The position numbers and the translations under genes were made by a program. A stretch of 64,000 nucleotides of DNA from Crenobacter luteus (GTDB taxonomy: Bacteria > Pseudomonadota > Gammaproteobacteria > Burkholderiales > Chromobacteriaceae), in the NCBI RefSeq assembly GCF_004345725.1, contig NZ_SLXG01000011.1, forward strand, positions 1-64,000. Reading direction: 5' to 3'. Of the stretch, positions 39,610 to 51,759 are shown in pieces (the stretch's first letter is position 1; every line of letters begins with the position of its first letter). Below the pieces are notes generated by a model. The model ran no database searches, was not told where the DNA came from, and worked only from the letters and a program-made list of their open reading frames with translations.

Positions 39610-39781
39610 AAAACGCCTTCTTCGGTAAAACAGGATGGCGACGACGCGTACACGCGCCGCACCACCCGCACATGATACCCGTCGGACGGCGGCACGCTAG
39701 CGGCTTGGCAGCCGAATGTGGGGAAAAACCCGAAAAAATCGGCGAAGTCGAGTAAAATCGGCTTTTACTCGGAATCCCGCC

Positions 39782-40102
39782 ATGAAAATCGAACTCAACC
39801 CGACCGAGCGCAAGTACCTGAAGGCACTCGCCCACCATATCGACCCGGTGGTCACGATCGGCAACAACGGCCTGACCGAGTCGGTCGTACGCGAGATCGC
39901 GGTCAACCTCGACGCGCACGAACTGATCAAGATCCGTGTCGCCGGCGACGACCGCGACGCGCGTGTCGCGATGTACGAACAGATCTGCGACGAACTGGGC
40001 GCCGCCCCGGTCCAGCACATCGGCAAGCTTCTGGTGCTGTGGCGCCCGTCCGACAAACAGCGCATCGTCCCACCCAAGACCAAGAAGCAGGCCAAGCAAT
40101 AA
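39782..40102 (+). CDS. yhbY: YhbY-family RNA-binding protein
   Basis: 106 residues from MKIELNPTERKYLKALAHHIDP. A single CRM domain is marked by VVTIGNNGLTESVV and HELIKIRVAGDDRD. It binds pre-50S ribosomal particles. It is divergent from rlmE. The 5' side has a CGAGTAAAA/TTTTACTCG dyad about 15 bp upstream of the start. Confidence 0.93.
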   Translation: MKIELNPTERKYLKALAHHIDPVVTIGNNGLTESVVREIAVNLDAHELIKIRVAGDDRDARVAMYEQICDELGAAPVQHIGKLLVLWRPSDKQRIVPPKTKKQAKQ

Positions 40103-40120
40103 GCGCTGCGACGCAAAAAA

Positions 40121-40149
40121 AGGCGGCTCCCGATCGGAGCCGCCTTTTT
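40121..40149. terminator. Terminator between yhbY and the DUF4149 gene
   Basis: AGGCGGCTCC (40121-40130) pairs with GGAGCCGCCT (40136-40145), flanked by an A-run and a T-run on either side; it serves both convergent genes. Confidence 0.88.
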
Positions 40150-40175
40150 CATTCCCCCGGCACGCCAAGCCGCGC

Positions 40176-40607
40176 TCAGTCCCTGACGCGCAACACGTAG
40201 ACCAGCCCCATCAGGCTCTGCACCAGATAGATCAGGCTGGAGATCGTGTGCCAGGTCGCGAAGCCGCCGCCAAAGGCGCCGCTGGCGGCCTGGCTCATCT
40301 GCGTCTTCAGGCCGGCGATGATGGGGGTCACCGCGAAGTGGTTGAGCAGGGTGCAGGCCAGCATCCCGAACACCAGCCAGAATGCCGCCCCCTTGAAGGC
40401 CTTGATGCCCTGCTGCCAGACGGTACCGACCATCAGCAAGGTGCCGCACACCAGGCCGACCCAGGCGATCGCCGCGAACAGGTGGCCGGCGACCATGCCG
40501 GCCACGCTGCGCTCGAGCGCCGAAAACAGGACCGGCGCCACCAGCAGGCCGATCACCCACATGCCGCCGATCCAGAAGGTCACGGCGACTGCACGCAAGG
40601 CATTCAT
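40176..40607 (-). CDS. DUF4149 membrane protein
   Basis: 143 residues from MNALRAVAVTFWIGGMWVIG, with ribosome-binding site GGGGGAAG. Four hydrophobic segments and the family motif FAAIAWVGLVCGTLL are visible. Its function is unknown. It is found next to greA and yhbY in many betaproteobacteria, as here (31 bp after greA). Confidence 0.85.
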   Translation of the reverse strand: MNALRAVAVTFWIGGMWVIGLLVAPVLFSALERSVAGMVAGHLFAAIAWVGLVCGTLLMVGTVWQQGIKAFKGAAFWLVFGMLACTLLNHFAVTPIIAGLKTQMSQAASGAFGGGFATWHTISSLIYLVQSLMGLVYVLRVRD

Positions 40608-40638
40608 GCTTCCCCCCATCACGGCGCCGGGCGCCGCA

Positions 40639-41115
40639 TCAGATGTAGTGCACGTCCAGGACTTCGTATTCGCGGATGCCGCCCGGCGCCATCACCTCGG
40701 CGACGTCGCCGGCCTCCTTGCCGATCAGCGCGCGCGCGATCGGCGAGTTGACCGACACCTTGCCCTCCTTGATGTCGGCCTCGTCGTCGCCGACGATCTG
40801 GTAGCGGACGGCCTCCTCGCTCTCCAGGTCCATCAGCTCGACGGTGGCGCCGAACACCACGCGCCCCTCGGCGTCGAGTTCGAGCGGGTCGATGATCTGG
40901 GCATTCGCCAGTTTACCTTCGAGTTCGGCGATGCGCCCTTCGACGAAAGCCTGCTTCTCCTTGGCCGCGTCGTACTCGGCGTTTTCCGACAAGTCGCCGT
41001 GCGAACGGGCCTCGGCGATCGCGGCGATCACCGCCGGACGCTCTTCGCTTTTCAGACGCTGCAGTTCCTGCTTGAGAAGTTCCGCACCGCGGACGGTCAA
41101 CGGCACCTTGATCAT
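40639..41115 (-). CDS. greA: Transcription elongation factor GreA
   Basis: 158 residues from [19 protein letters not shown]. The N-terminal coiled coil with the acidic tip ([16 protein letters not shown]) and the C-terminal FKBP-like domain ([13 protein letters not shown]) are intact. It enters the RNA polymerase secondary channel and triggers transcript cleavage. A terminator separates it from carB. Confidence 0.96.
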   Translation of the reverse strand: MIKVPLTVRGAELLKQELQRLKSEERPAVIAAIAEARSHGDLSENAEYDAAKEKQAFVEGRIAELEGKLANAQIIDPLELDAEGRVVFGATVELMDLESEEAVRYQIVGDDEADIKEGKVSVNSPIARALIGKEAGDVAEVMAPGGIREYEVLDVHYI

Positions 41116-41148
41116 ATCTTTCTCCTGAAGGCGGCCCCGCCGCCTTGC

Positions 41149-41181
41149 AAAAACGGAAGCCGCCGTGCAAGACGGCGGCTT
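41149..41181 (-). terminator. Terminator between carB and greA
   Basis: AAGCCGCCGT (41157-41166) pairs with ACGGCGGCTT (41172-41181), followed on the minus strand by CCGTTTTTG. An exact 12-mer repeat copy lies upstream of it at 41233-41244. Confidence 0.8.
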
Positions 41182-41265
41182 TGGGAATCGGTTGATGGCC
41201 GACATTCTAACGGCAAATCGCGCCCGCATCAAAGGTTGGCCGAGGCGCGACCTGCCCGGGCTTCA

Positions 41266-44472
<3,207 letters not shown>

Positions 44473-44493
44473 TGCTTCACTCAAATAATCGGG

Positions 44494-45141
44494 TTAATTC
44501 ATGCTGGCGGTGGCGAGCTTGGCGCCAAAGCCGATAAACAGGGCGCCGACGCCGCCGGCCATCGACGCGGCGAGGCGCTGGCGACGGCGGAACTCGGCGG
44601 CGACGCGCGCGCCGACCAGGATCACCGCGGTCAGGTACAGCGCGCTGCAGGCCTGCACGATCGCGCCCAGCACGGCGAAGGTCAGCGCCGGGTACGGATA
44701 GCCCGGGTCGACGAACTGGATGAAGAAGGACACGAAGAACAGGATCGCCTTCGGGTTCAGCAGGCTGATCAGCAGCGCCTTGCGGAACGGGTTGCCGTCG
44801 TCGACCTTGCCCGTCGCGGCCTCGGCCAAGGTCTGGCCGCGCCTCAGGCGCCGCAGCGCGCCGATCAGCATCTGCAGGCCGATCCAGCCGAGGTAGGCGG
44901 CCCCCGCGTACTTCAGCACGAAGAACAGCGTCGGGTTCGCCTTGAGCACGCCGGCGACGCCGGTGGCCGACAGCAGCATCAGGATGAAATCGCCGACAAA
45001 GACGCCGCAGGCGCCCTGATAGCCCTTCTTCACGCCGCGTTGCGCCGCCACCGACAGCACGTACAGCGAATTGGGGCCCGGCAGCAGGATGATCGCGATC
45101 GTCCCCAGAACGTAGGTGGCCAGATCGGTGATGCCGAACAT
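44494..45141 (-). CDS. LysE/RhtB-family amino-acid exporter (LeuE-like)
   Basis: 215 residues with six hydrophobic segments. The N-terminus LGTIAIILLPGPNSLYVLSV carries the family P-G-P-N motif, and LLNPKAILFF is the second conserved site. Close relatives export leucine and related amino acids. It is inserted between carA and carB on the same strand with short gaps, so it is probably co-transcribed with them. Confidence 0.85.
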   Translation of the reverse strand: MFGITDLATYVLGTIAIILLPGPNSLYVLSVAAQRGVKKGYQGACGVFVGDFILMLLSATGVAGVLKANPTLFFVLKYAGAAYLGWIGLQMLIGALRRLRRGQTLAEAATGKVDDGNPFRKALLISLLNPKAILFFVSFFIQFVDPGYPYPALTFAVLGAIVQACSALYLTAVILVGARVAAEFRRRQRLAASMAGGVGALFIGFGAKLATASMN

Positions 45142-45195
45142 GTTTGCCTCTCTTTCGTCGTCAGGATGAATCCGTCTTGCCGGGCCCGGTGCGCC

Positions 45196-46326
45196 TTAGG
45201 CGCGCTCTTGCATCGCCTTGATGAAGCGGTCGAACAGGTAGGCGACGTCTTCCGGGCCCGGGCTCGCTTCCGGGTGGCCCTGGAAGGAGAAAGCCGGGCG
45301 GTCGGTCAGCGCGATGCCCTGCACGGTGCCGTCGAACAGCGAGCGGTGCGTGACGCGCACGTTGGCCGGCAGGCTGGTCTCGTCGACCTGGAAGCCATGG
45401 TTCTGGCTGGTGATCATCACGCGGCCGGAGTCGAGGTCCTGCACCGGGTGGTTGGCGCCGTGGTGGCCGAACTTCATCTTGGAGGTCTGGCCGCCGGCGG
45501 CCAGACCCAGCAGCTGGTGGCCGAGGCAGATGCCGAACACCGGCAGGCGGGTCTCGAGGATCTCGCGGATCGCGGCGATCGCGTAGTCGCACGGCTCGGG
45601 GTCGCCCGGACCGTTGGAGAGGAACACGCCGTCCGGATTCATCGCCAGCACGTCGCGCGCCGGGGTCTGCGCTGGCACCACGGTCAGCTTGCAGCCGCGC
45701 TCGGCCAACATGCGCAGGATGTTGTGCTTGACGCCGAAGTCGTAGGCGACCACGTGGTATTTCGGCTCGGTCTGGGCGGTGTAGCCCTGGCCGAGACGCC
45801 ATTCGCGGGTGTTCCACGCGTACGGCTCGGTGCAGCTGACGACCTTGGCGAGGTCCTGGCCGGCCATCGAGCCGAAGCCGCGGGCCAGTTCGACCGCACG
45901 CGCCGGGTCGAGGTCGTCGCCGGCCATGATGCAGCCGGCCTGCGCGCCTTTTTCGCGCAAGAGACGGGTCAGCTTGCGGGTGTCGATGTCGGCGATCGCG
46001 ACGACGTTGTTCTGCTTGAGGTAGTCGGACAAGGACGCGTCGGCGCGGAAGTTGCTGTGCAGCAGCGGCAGATCACGGATGATCAGGCCGGCCGCGAACA
46101 CGGCGCGGGACTCGGTATCTTCCGGATTCGCGCCGACGTTGCCGATGTGGGGGTAGGTCAGGGTAACGATCTGCTTCGTATAGGACGGATCGGTAAGGAT
46201 CTCCTGATACCCGGTGATGGCGGTGTTGAACACCACTTCGCCGACGGTATGGCCGGTGGCTCCGATGGCACTGCCGGTAAAGAGGGTACCGTCAGCCAAG
46301 GCAAGGATCGCGGGTACGGTTGACAC
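45196..46326 (-). CDS. carA: Carbamoyl-phosphate synthase small subunit
   Basis: 376 residues from a GTG at 46324-46326, chosen because AGGAG lies 8 bp upstream; an earlier GTG (46351-46353) has none. The glutaminase domain has Cys in [13 protein letters not shown] and the His/Glu pair in [13 protein letters not shown]. The N-terminal CPSase domain begins [14 protein letters not shown]. It supplies ammonia to CarB. Confidence 0.96.
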   Translation of the reverse strand: MSTVPAILALADGTLFTGSAIGATGHTVGEVVFNTAITGYQEILTDPSYTKQIVTLTYPHIGNVGANPEDTESRAVFAAGLIIRDLPLLHSNFRADASLSDYLKQNNVVAIADIDTRKLTRLLREKGAQAGCIMAGDDLDPARAVELARGFGSMAGQDLAKVVSCTEPYAWNTREWRLGQGYTAQTEPKYHVVAYDFGVKHNILRMLAERGCKLTVVPAQTPARDVLAMNPDGVFLSNGPGDPEPCDYAIAAIREILETRLPVFGICLGHQLLGLAAGGQTSKMKFGHHGANHPVQDLDSGRVMITSQNHGFQVDETSLPANVRVTHRSLFDGTVQGIALTDRPAFSFQGHPEASPGPEDVAYLFDRFIKAMQERA

Positions 46327-46386
46327 TGGCTGGCTCCTGTCTGCTGTCTGCACTTGCTGTATTTTTTCGGACGATGGATGTGAAGA

Positions 46387-46460
46387 ACGGGACCGGGCTC
46401 TCGGCCCAATCCCGTTTGGTTAAACTTTTCAATAATAACGTTTTTCTGCTTTCCGATCAA
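46387..46460 (-). promoter_or_regulatory. carA promoter and structured leader
   Basis: -35 TTGATC (46455-46460) and -10 TATTAT (46432-46437) are spaced 17 bp apart. Downstream, the leader forms an interrupted hairpin (ACGGGA/TCCCGT and GGGC/GCCC, 46387-46415) about 60 nt before the start codon. It could be a pyrimidine- or arginine-responsive leader, but no leader peptide is evident. Confidence 0.6.
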
Positions 46461-46524
46461 GCCACCAGCCGGTGGAAAACCCGCACCGCCCGCCGCCGAC
46501 GGTGGCGGCACGGGTTTGCGCCGC

Positions 46525-48309
46525 TCAGAACGCGGCGTCGTCGCAGCCGAGCACCGCGTCGGCGCCGTCCAGCAGCGACGCGGCGAGCGCCCCGACCTGC
46601 GGCAGCAAGTGCGCGCCGTAGAAGGCGGCGGTGGCGCGCTTGGCGGACAGGAAGGCGACGTCGGCGCCCTCCTCGGCCAACCTTTCCTTCGCGATCAGCG
46701 CGGCGCGCCCCATCTGCCAGCCGCCGAGCAACAAGCCCATCAGCTTGAGGAAGGCAACCGAACCGGCGGCCGGGCGGCGCGCGTCGCGCGCGAACTCGTC
46801 GACGACGTAGGCGACGCAAGCCTCGGCGCGCTCTGCGCCGTCGCGCAAGCCCTCGGCCAGACGGGCCATCTGCGCATCCGCCGACAGCGCCTCGGCGGTG
46901 CGGCGCACCTCACCGATCAGCGCACGTGCAACACGGCCGCCGTCGGCGGCGGTCTTGCGGCCGACCAGGTCGAGCGCCTGGATGCCGGTGGTGCCCTCGT
47001 AGATCGCGGTGATGCGCGCGTCGCGGTAGTACTGCGCGACGCCGGTCTCTTCGATATAGCCCATGCCGCCGTGCACCTGCACGGCGAGGCTGGTGATGTC
47101 GTTGGCCGCCTCGGTGCACCAGCCCTTGACGATGGGGATCAGGAAGTTCAGCAGCGCCTGGTTGCGCGCCTTCTCCTCGGGGTTCGGGTGACGCGCGGCG
47201 CGGTCGAGCGCGGCGGCGGCGACGCAGGCGAGCGCGCGCTGCGCCTCGATCTGCGCCTTCATTGTCAGCAGCATGCGGCGCACGTCCGGGTGGCGGATGA
47301 TGGCGACCGGCTGCTGGTCGGCGGCGCCGATGTCGCGGCTTTGCACGCGCTCGCGCGCGTATTCGACCGCCTTCTGGTAGGCGCGCTCGGACAGCGCCAG
47401 CCCCTCGACGCCGACGCCGAGGCGCGCGTGGTTCATCATCGTGAACATGTAGGCAAGGCCCTTGTTCGCCTCGCCGACCAGGTAGCCGATCGCGCCGCCG
47501 TTGTCGCCGTAGCTCATCACGCAGGTCGGGCTGCCGTGGATGCCCATCTTGTGTTCGAGCGACACGCAGTGCACGTCGTTGCGCGCGCCGAGGCTGCCGT
47601 CGGCGTTGACGAGGAACTTGGGCACCACGAACAGCGAGATGCCCTTCACTCCCTCGGGCGCGTCAGGCAGGCGCGCCAGCACCAGGTGGACGATATTCTC
47701 CGCCAGCTCGTGCTCGCCCCAGGTGATGAAGATCTTCTGCCCGCTGAGCTTGTAACTGCCGTCGGCCTGCGGCACCGCGCGGGTGCGCACCTGCGCGAGG
47801 TCGGAGCCGGCCTGCGGTTCGGTCAGGTTCATCGTGCCGGTCCACTGGCCGGTGGAGAGTCTGGGCAGGTAGGTGTTCCGCAATTCTTCGCTGGCGTGGT
47901 GCAGCAAGGCCTCGACGGTGCCGAGCGTCAGCATCGGCGCCAGCGAGAACGCGAGGTTGGCCGAGCACCACATTTCCTCGGCGGCGAGCGCCACCAGCGC
48001 CGGCAGGCCCTGCCCGCCGAAGTCCTGCGGCGCCCGCAGGCCGATCCAGCCGGCGTCGACGTACTGGCGCCACGCGTCGGCGAAGCCCTCGGGCGTCACC
48101 ACCTTGCCGTCGACCAGACGGCTGCCGGCGTCGCCGGCGCGGTTGGTCGGCGCCAGCACGCCCTCGGCGAACTTGGCGGCCTCTTCGAGGATCGCCTCGG
48201 TCAGTTCGACGCTGCAGTCCTCGTAGCCGGGCAAGGCGCACACGGCCGGCAGCTCGGCCAGCTCGTTGAGTGCGAACAGCATGTCTTTCAGCGGGGCGTG
48301 GTAAATCAT
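46525..48309 (-). CDS. Acyl-CoA dehydrogenase with extended C-terminus
   Basis: 594 residues, longer than the roughly 380-residue short-chain type, with an extra C-terminal domain. Features are MNLTEPQAGSDLAQVRT (FAD contact), the QVHGGMGYIEETG motif, and YRDARITAIYEGTTGIQALDL, which includes the catalytic Glu in I-Y-E-G. It oxidises acyl-CoAs and passes electrons to ETF. It is downstream of etfBA. Repeat copies encode R-L-A-E (46672) and S-A-N-L (47954). Confidence 0.92.
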   Translation of the reverse strand: MIYHAPLKDMLFALNELAELPAVCALPGYEDCSVELTEAILEEAAKFAEGVLAPTNRAGDAGSRLVDGKVVTPEGFADAWRQYVDAGWIGLRAPQDFGGQGLPALVALAAEEMWCSANLAFSLAPMLTLGTVEALLHHASEELRNTYLPRLSTGQWTGTMNLTEPQAGSDLAQVRTRAVPQADGSYKLSGQKIFITWGEHELAENIVHLVLARLPDAPEGVKGISLFVVPKFLVNADGSLGARNDVHCVSLEHKMGIHGSPTCVMSYGDNGGAIGYLVGEANKGLAYMFTMMNHARLGVGVEGLALSERAYQKAVEYARERVQSRDIGAADQQPVAIIRHPDVRRMLLTMKAQIEAQRALACVAAAALDRAARHPNPEEKARNQALLNFLIPIVKGWCTEAANDITSLAVQVHGGMGYIEETGVAQYYRDARITAIYEGTTGIQALDLVGRKTAADGGRVARALIGEVRRTAEALSADAQMARLAEGLRDGAERAEACVAYVVDEFARDARRPAAGSVAFLKLMGLLLGGWQMGRAALIAKERLAEEGADVAFLSAKRATAAFYGAHLLPQVGALAASLLDGADAVLGCDDAAF

Positions 48310-48370
48310 GGTCAGCTCCTTTGCGTTGCCGCCCCAGCCCGGGCGGCGCTTCCTCGTTGGACGGCCCCGT

Positions 48371-48398
48371 AAGGTTGGCCGAGAGCTCGGCCAACCCT
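48371..48398. repeat. Inverted pair of the 12-mer repeat between etfA and the acyl-CoA dehydrogenase gene
   Basis: GGTTGGCCGAG (48373-48383) and CTCGGCCAACC (48386-48396) are perfect 11-bp inverted repeats with only 2 bp between them. On the plus strand a T-run follows at 48405-48411; on the minus (transcribed) strand no T-run follows, so it is not a normal terminator for etfA. Confidence 0.85.
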
Positions 48399-48472
48399 GC
48401 CGGTTTTTTTGATGGCGGGGTCCGGATGGTAAAACCGCCCGGGAGCGGACTCGCGGGCGGCGGTATTTCGAC

Positions 48473-49408
48473 TTACTTGGACAGCTCGGCCACGAGCTCG
48501 GGCACCACGGTGAACAGGTCGCCGACGATGCCGTAGTCGGCCACCTGGAAGATCGGCGCTTCCTCGTCCTTGTTGATCGCGACGATCACCTTGGAGTCCT
48601 TCATGCCGGCCAGGTGCTGGATCGCGCCCGAGATGCCGACCGCGACGTACAGTTCCGGCGCCACCACCTTGCCGGTCTGGCCGACCTGGTAGTCGTTCGG
48701 CGCGTAGCCGGCGTCGACCGCCGCGCGCGAGGCGCCGACCGCCGCGCCCAGCTTGTCGGCCAGCGGTTCGAGCACGCCGTGGAACTGCTCGGACGAGCCG
48801 AGCGCGCGGCCGCCGGAGACGATCACCTTGGCCGAGGCCAGTTCCGGACGCTCGGACACGGTCAGCTCGGCGCCGACGAAGCGCGACAAGCCGGCGTCGT
48901 GAGCCGCGCCGACCGCCTCGATCGCGGCGGAACCGGTCTCGGCGGCGGCGTCGAAGGCGGTGGTGCGCACGGTGACGACCTTGACCGGGTCGGCCGACTT
49001 GACCGTCGCCAGCACGTTGCCGGCGTAGATCGGGCGCACGAAGGTGTCGGCCGCTTCGACGGCGACGATGTCGGAGATCTGCATCACGTCCAGCAAGGCG
49101 GCGACGCGCGGCAGCAGGTTCTTGCCGGCGGTGGTCGCCGGCGCGAATACGTGGCTGTAGTCCTTGGCGAGCTCGGCCACCAGCGGCGCGACGTTCTCGG
49201 CCAGGTTGTGCGCGTAGGCCGCGTTGTCGGCGACCAGCACCTTGGCGACGCCGGCGATCTTGGCCGCCGCGGCGGCGACGTCGCCGACGCTCTGGCCGGC
49301 CACCAGCACGTGGAGCTCGCCGCCGACGCGGGCGGCGGCGCTCGCCGCGTGGTGGGTGGCGGACTTCAGGGTTTTGCCGTCGTGTTCGGCGATCAGGAGG
49401 ATGGCCAT
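48473..49408 (-). CDS. etfA: Electron transfer flavoprotein alpha subunit
   Basis: 311 residues. The C-terminal FAD domain has the classic [16 protein letters not shown] and [28 protein letters not shown] signature. It carries electrons from acyl-CoA dehydrogenases to ETF-ubiquinone oxidoreductase. It directly follows etfB (1-bp gap). Confidence 0.96.
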   Translation of the reverse strand: MAILLIAEHDGKTLKSATHHAASAAARVGGELHVLVAGQSVGDVAAAAAKIAGVAKVLVADNAAYAHNLAENVAPLVAELAKDYSHVFAPATTAGKNLLPRVAALLDVMQISDIVAVEAADTFVRPIYAGNVLATVKSADPVKVVTVRTTAFDAAAETGSAAIEAVGAAHDAGLSRFVGAELTVSERPELASAKVIVSGGRALGSSEQFHGVLEPLADKLGAAVGASRAAVDAGYAPNDYQVGQTGKVVAPELYVAVGISGAIQHLAGMKDSKVIVAINKDEEAPIFQVADYGIVGDLFTVVPELVAELSK

Positions 49409-49409
49409 G

Positions 49410-50159
49410 TCAGAGCACCTTCGCTTCGTTTTTCAGTTTGGCGACCAGTTCGGCGGCGTTGGCCACCTTGACGCCGGCTTTGCGCGCCGCCGGCTCGGCG
49501 ACCTTCAGCACGGTCAGGCGCGGCGCGATATCGACGCCGAGCTCCTCGACCGACAGCTTGTCGAGCGGCTTCTTCTTGGCGGCCATGATGTTCGGCAGCT
49601 TGATGAAGCGCGGCTCGTTCAGGCGCAGGTCGGTGGTCACCAGCGCCGGCAGCTTCAGTTCGACGTTCTCCAGGCCGCCGTCGATCTCGCGGGTCACGAG
49701 CAGCGCGCCGTCGGCCGCCTCGACCTTGGACGCGAAGGTGCCCTGCGGCCAGCCCAAGAGCGCGGCCAGCATCTGGCCGGTCTGGTTGGCGTCGTCGTCG
49801 ATCGCCTGCTTGCCGACGATCACCAGCTGCGGCGCTTCGCGTTCGACGACGGCTTTGAGCAGTTTGGCGACCGCCAAAGGCTCGAGCGGCGCGTCGGTTT
49901 CGACGTGCACGGCGCGGTCGGCGCCCATCGCCAGCGCGGTGCGCAGCGTTTCCTCGCAGCCCTTGACGCCGAGCGACACGGCGACGATCTCGCTCACCTT
50001 GCCGGCCTCCTTCAGGCGGACGGCTTCCTCGACGGCGATTTCGTCGAAGGGGTTCATGGACATTTTGACGTTGGCGATGTCCACATCGGAACCATCGGCC
50101 TTGGCGCGGACTTTGACGTTGTAGTCCACCACGCGTTTGACGGCGACCAGCGCTTTCAT
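49410..50159 (-). CDS. etfB: Electron transfer flavoprotein beta subunit
   Basis: 249 residues from [20 protein letters not shown]. The ETF-beta motif [16 protein letters not shown] and the AMP-binding region [18 protein letters not shown] are present. It heterodimerises with EtfA. It is the first gene of etfB-etfA-acyl-CoA dehydrogenase, whose control region holds two operator-like dyads. Confidence 0.96.
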   Translation of the reverse strand: MKALVAVKRVVDYNVKVRAKADGSDVDIANVKMSMNPFDEIAVEEAVRLKEAGKVSEIVAVSLGVKGCEETLRTALAMGADRAVHVETDAPLEPLAVAKLLKAVVEREAPQLVIVGKQAIDDDANQTGQMLAALLGWPQGTFASKVEAADGALLVTREIDGGLENVELKLPALVTTDLRLNEPRFIKLPNIMAAKKKPLDKLSVEELGVDIAPRLTVLKVAEPAARKAGVKVANAAELVAKLKNEAKVL

Positions 50160-50287
50160 AGGATTGACAGCCTCCCAAAATGAGGGGGATTGACGATGGA
50201 TGGGGCGCCCGCCGCACCGCCCGCGCCCCTGCGCGGACGGCACGACGGCGGACGCCGCCTTGAATCGATTCTTGCCCAGCCGGGCAA

Positions 50288-50305
50288 ATCAAACAATCGT
50301 TTGAT
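50288..50305. promoter_or_regulatory. PsrA-like operator in the etfB promoter region
   Basis: A perfect dyad ATCAAAC-N4-GTTTGAT. CAAAC-N4-GTTTG matches the consensus I recall for PsrA-type TetR repressors of fatty-acid oxidation. A possible minus-strand promoter, TTGTTT-N17-AAGAAT, overlaps its left arm, so binding would block etfBA transcription. PsrA-like control is inference. Confidence 0.55.
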
Positions 50306-50347
50306 CGACACGCATTCCGCCCGCGTGGCGAAAACGCAACGCGGCGC

Positions 50348-50364
50348 ACGCAAACGTTTACGCG
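50348..50364. promoter_or_regulatory. LacI/PurR-like near-palindrome in the etfB-MaoC intergenic region
   Basis: The sequence ACGCAAACGTTTACGCG is centred on AAACGTTT and matches the PurR/LacI-type box in its core. It lies between the dyad at 50288 and the MaoC gene start. There is no purine gene nearby, so the binding protein is uncertain. Confidence 0.35.
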
Positions 50365-50434
50365 ACTGCCCTTATGCCTTTGGCTTGGGCAGAATGGGCA
50401 TTCATCTGACCTGGAACAAAAAAGGGGCGCGTTT

Positions 50435-50851
50435 GTGAAAGTGTACTTCGAAGACATCCAGTTGGGCGATTTTGCCGAATACGCCAAGACCGTGACCGAG
50501 GCCGACATCCTGCTGTTCGCCGCCGTCTCGGGCGACGACAACCCGGTCCACATCAACCAGGAATACGCCGAGACGACGCCGTTCAAGGCGCGCATCGCGC
50601 ACGGCATGCTGACCGCGAGCTTCATCTCGACCATCCTCGGCACCCGCCTGCCGGGCGAGGGCTGCATCTACCTGTCGCAGTCGACCCGCTTCAAGGCGCC
50701 GGTGAAGATCGGCGACACCGTGCACGCCAAGGCGACCGTGATCGAGCTCGACCCGGCCAAAAAGCGCGTCAGGCTCGCGACCGAGTGCCGCGTGCGCGAC
50801 GTGGTGGTGCTCGAGGGCGAATCGCTGGTGATCGCGCCCAGCCGCGGCTGA
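50435..50851 (+). CDS. MaoC-like (R)-specific enoyl-CoA hydratase
   Basis: 138 residues from a GTG preceded by AAGGGG. The hydratase-2 motif is in GDDNPVHINQEYAETTPFKARIAHGM, with catalytic Asp and His. PhaJ-type enzymes divert beta-oxidation enoyl-CoA to (R)-3-hydroxyacyl-CoA for polyhydroxyalkanoate, a plausible role beside etfBA. It is divergent from etfB across 275 bp. Confidence 0.9.
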   Translation: MKVYFEDIQLGDFAEYAKTVTEADILLFAAVSGDDNPVHINQEYAETTPFKARIAHGMLTASFISTILGTRLPGEGCIYLSQSTRFKAPVKIGDTVHAKATVIELDPAKKRVRLATECRVRDVVVLEGESLVIAPSRG

Positions 50852-50868
50852 GCGCCCGCCGGCGCGCA

Positions 50869-50907
50869 AAAAGCTCGGCCAACCTCGAAAAGGTTGGCCG
50901 AGCTTTT
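50869..50907. terminator. Bidirectional terminator made of two exact 12-mer repeats
   Basis: AAAAGCTCGGCCAACCT (50869-50885) and AGGTTGGCCGAGCTTTT (50891-50907) form a 17-bp stem with loop CGAAA. Both arms are exact repeat copies, extended by GC and A/T tails. It lies between convergent MaoC and murI genes. Confidence 0.92.
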
Positions 50908-50918
50908 GTCTTGTCGCC

Positions 50919-51731
50919 TCAGCCGAGCTTGACCATTTCGAGGTCGCGCATGCTGCGGCCGAGGAAGCGCTCGCCTATGGTCTGGAAGCGCAGCGGGATG
51001 TCCGACACGTAGAAGTGGTAGTCGGGCACGCCGCGCGACGGGTTCAAGAGCCCGGCCGCGGCCAGCCGCTGCGCGGTCGCCTCGGCGGTGGTGACGGCCG
51101 AGTCGACCAGCGTGACGCGGCCGTCGGTGACGTCGGTCAGCAGGGGCTTCAAGAGCGGGTAATGGGTGCAGCCGAGCACCACGGTGTCGACCTGCTCGAC
51201 CAGCACCGACTTCATGTACTCGAGCGCGGTCAGCCGGGTGACCTCGTGGTCGAGCCAGCCCTCCTCGACCAGCGGCACGAACAGCGGGCAGGCCTGCGAG
51301 TAGACGCGGGTGTGCGGGTCGAGCTGGTGGATGGCGCGCGCGTAGGCGTTGCTGTTGACGGTGGTCGAGGTCGCGATCACGCCGATGTCGCCGGTGCGGG
51401 TCGCCTCGACCGCGGCGCGCGCGCCGGCGTCGATCACGTCGAGCACCGGGATGCCGCCGGCCATCTGCCGCACGCGGTCGGCGGCGACGGCGGCGATGGT
51501 GTTGCAGGCGATGATCAGCGCCTTCACCTCGCGCTTGAGCAGGAATTCGACGATCTGCTGCGTGAACTGCTCGATCGTGCCGACCGACTTCACGCCGTAG
51601 GGCACGCGCGCGGTGTCGCCGAAGTAGACGATGTTCTCGAACGGCAGGCGGTCCATCAGCGCGCGCACCACCGTGAGGCCGCCGACGCCGGAATCGAACA
51701 CCCCGATCGGGCGGCAGTCCATCGTGTTCAT
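50919..51731 (-). CDS. murI: Glutamate racemase
   Basis: 270 residues from MNTMDCRPIGVFDSGVGG, with ribosome-binding site GGAG. The two catalytic Cys are in ACNTIAAVA and GCTHYPLL. It makes D-glutamate for peptidoglycan. It lies downstream of queG on the same strand with 28 bp between them. Confidence 0.95.
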   Translation of the reverse strand: MNTMDCRPIGVFDSGVGGLTVVRALMDRLPFENIVYFGDTARVPYGVKSVGTIEQFTQQIVEFLLKREVKALIIACNTIAAVAADRVRQMAGGIPVLDVIDAGARAAVEATRTGDIGVIATSTTVNSNAYARAIHQLDPHTRVYSQACPLFVPLVEEGWLDHEVTRLTALEYMKSVLVEQVDTVVLGCTHYPLLKPLLTDVTDGRVTLVDSAVTTAEATAQRLAAAGLLNPSRGVPDYHFYVSDIPLRFQTIGERFLGRSMRDLEMVKLG

Positions 51732-51759
51732 GCCGAATCTCCGTGCTGCAAAGCGCGCA

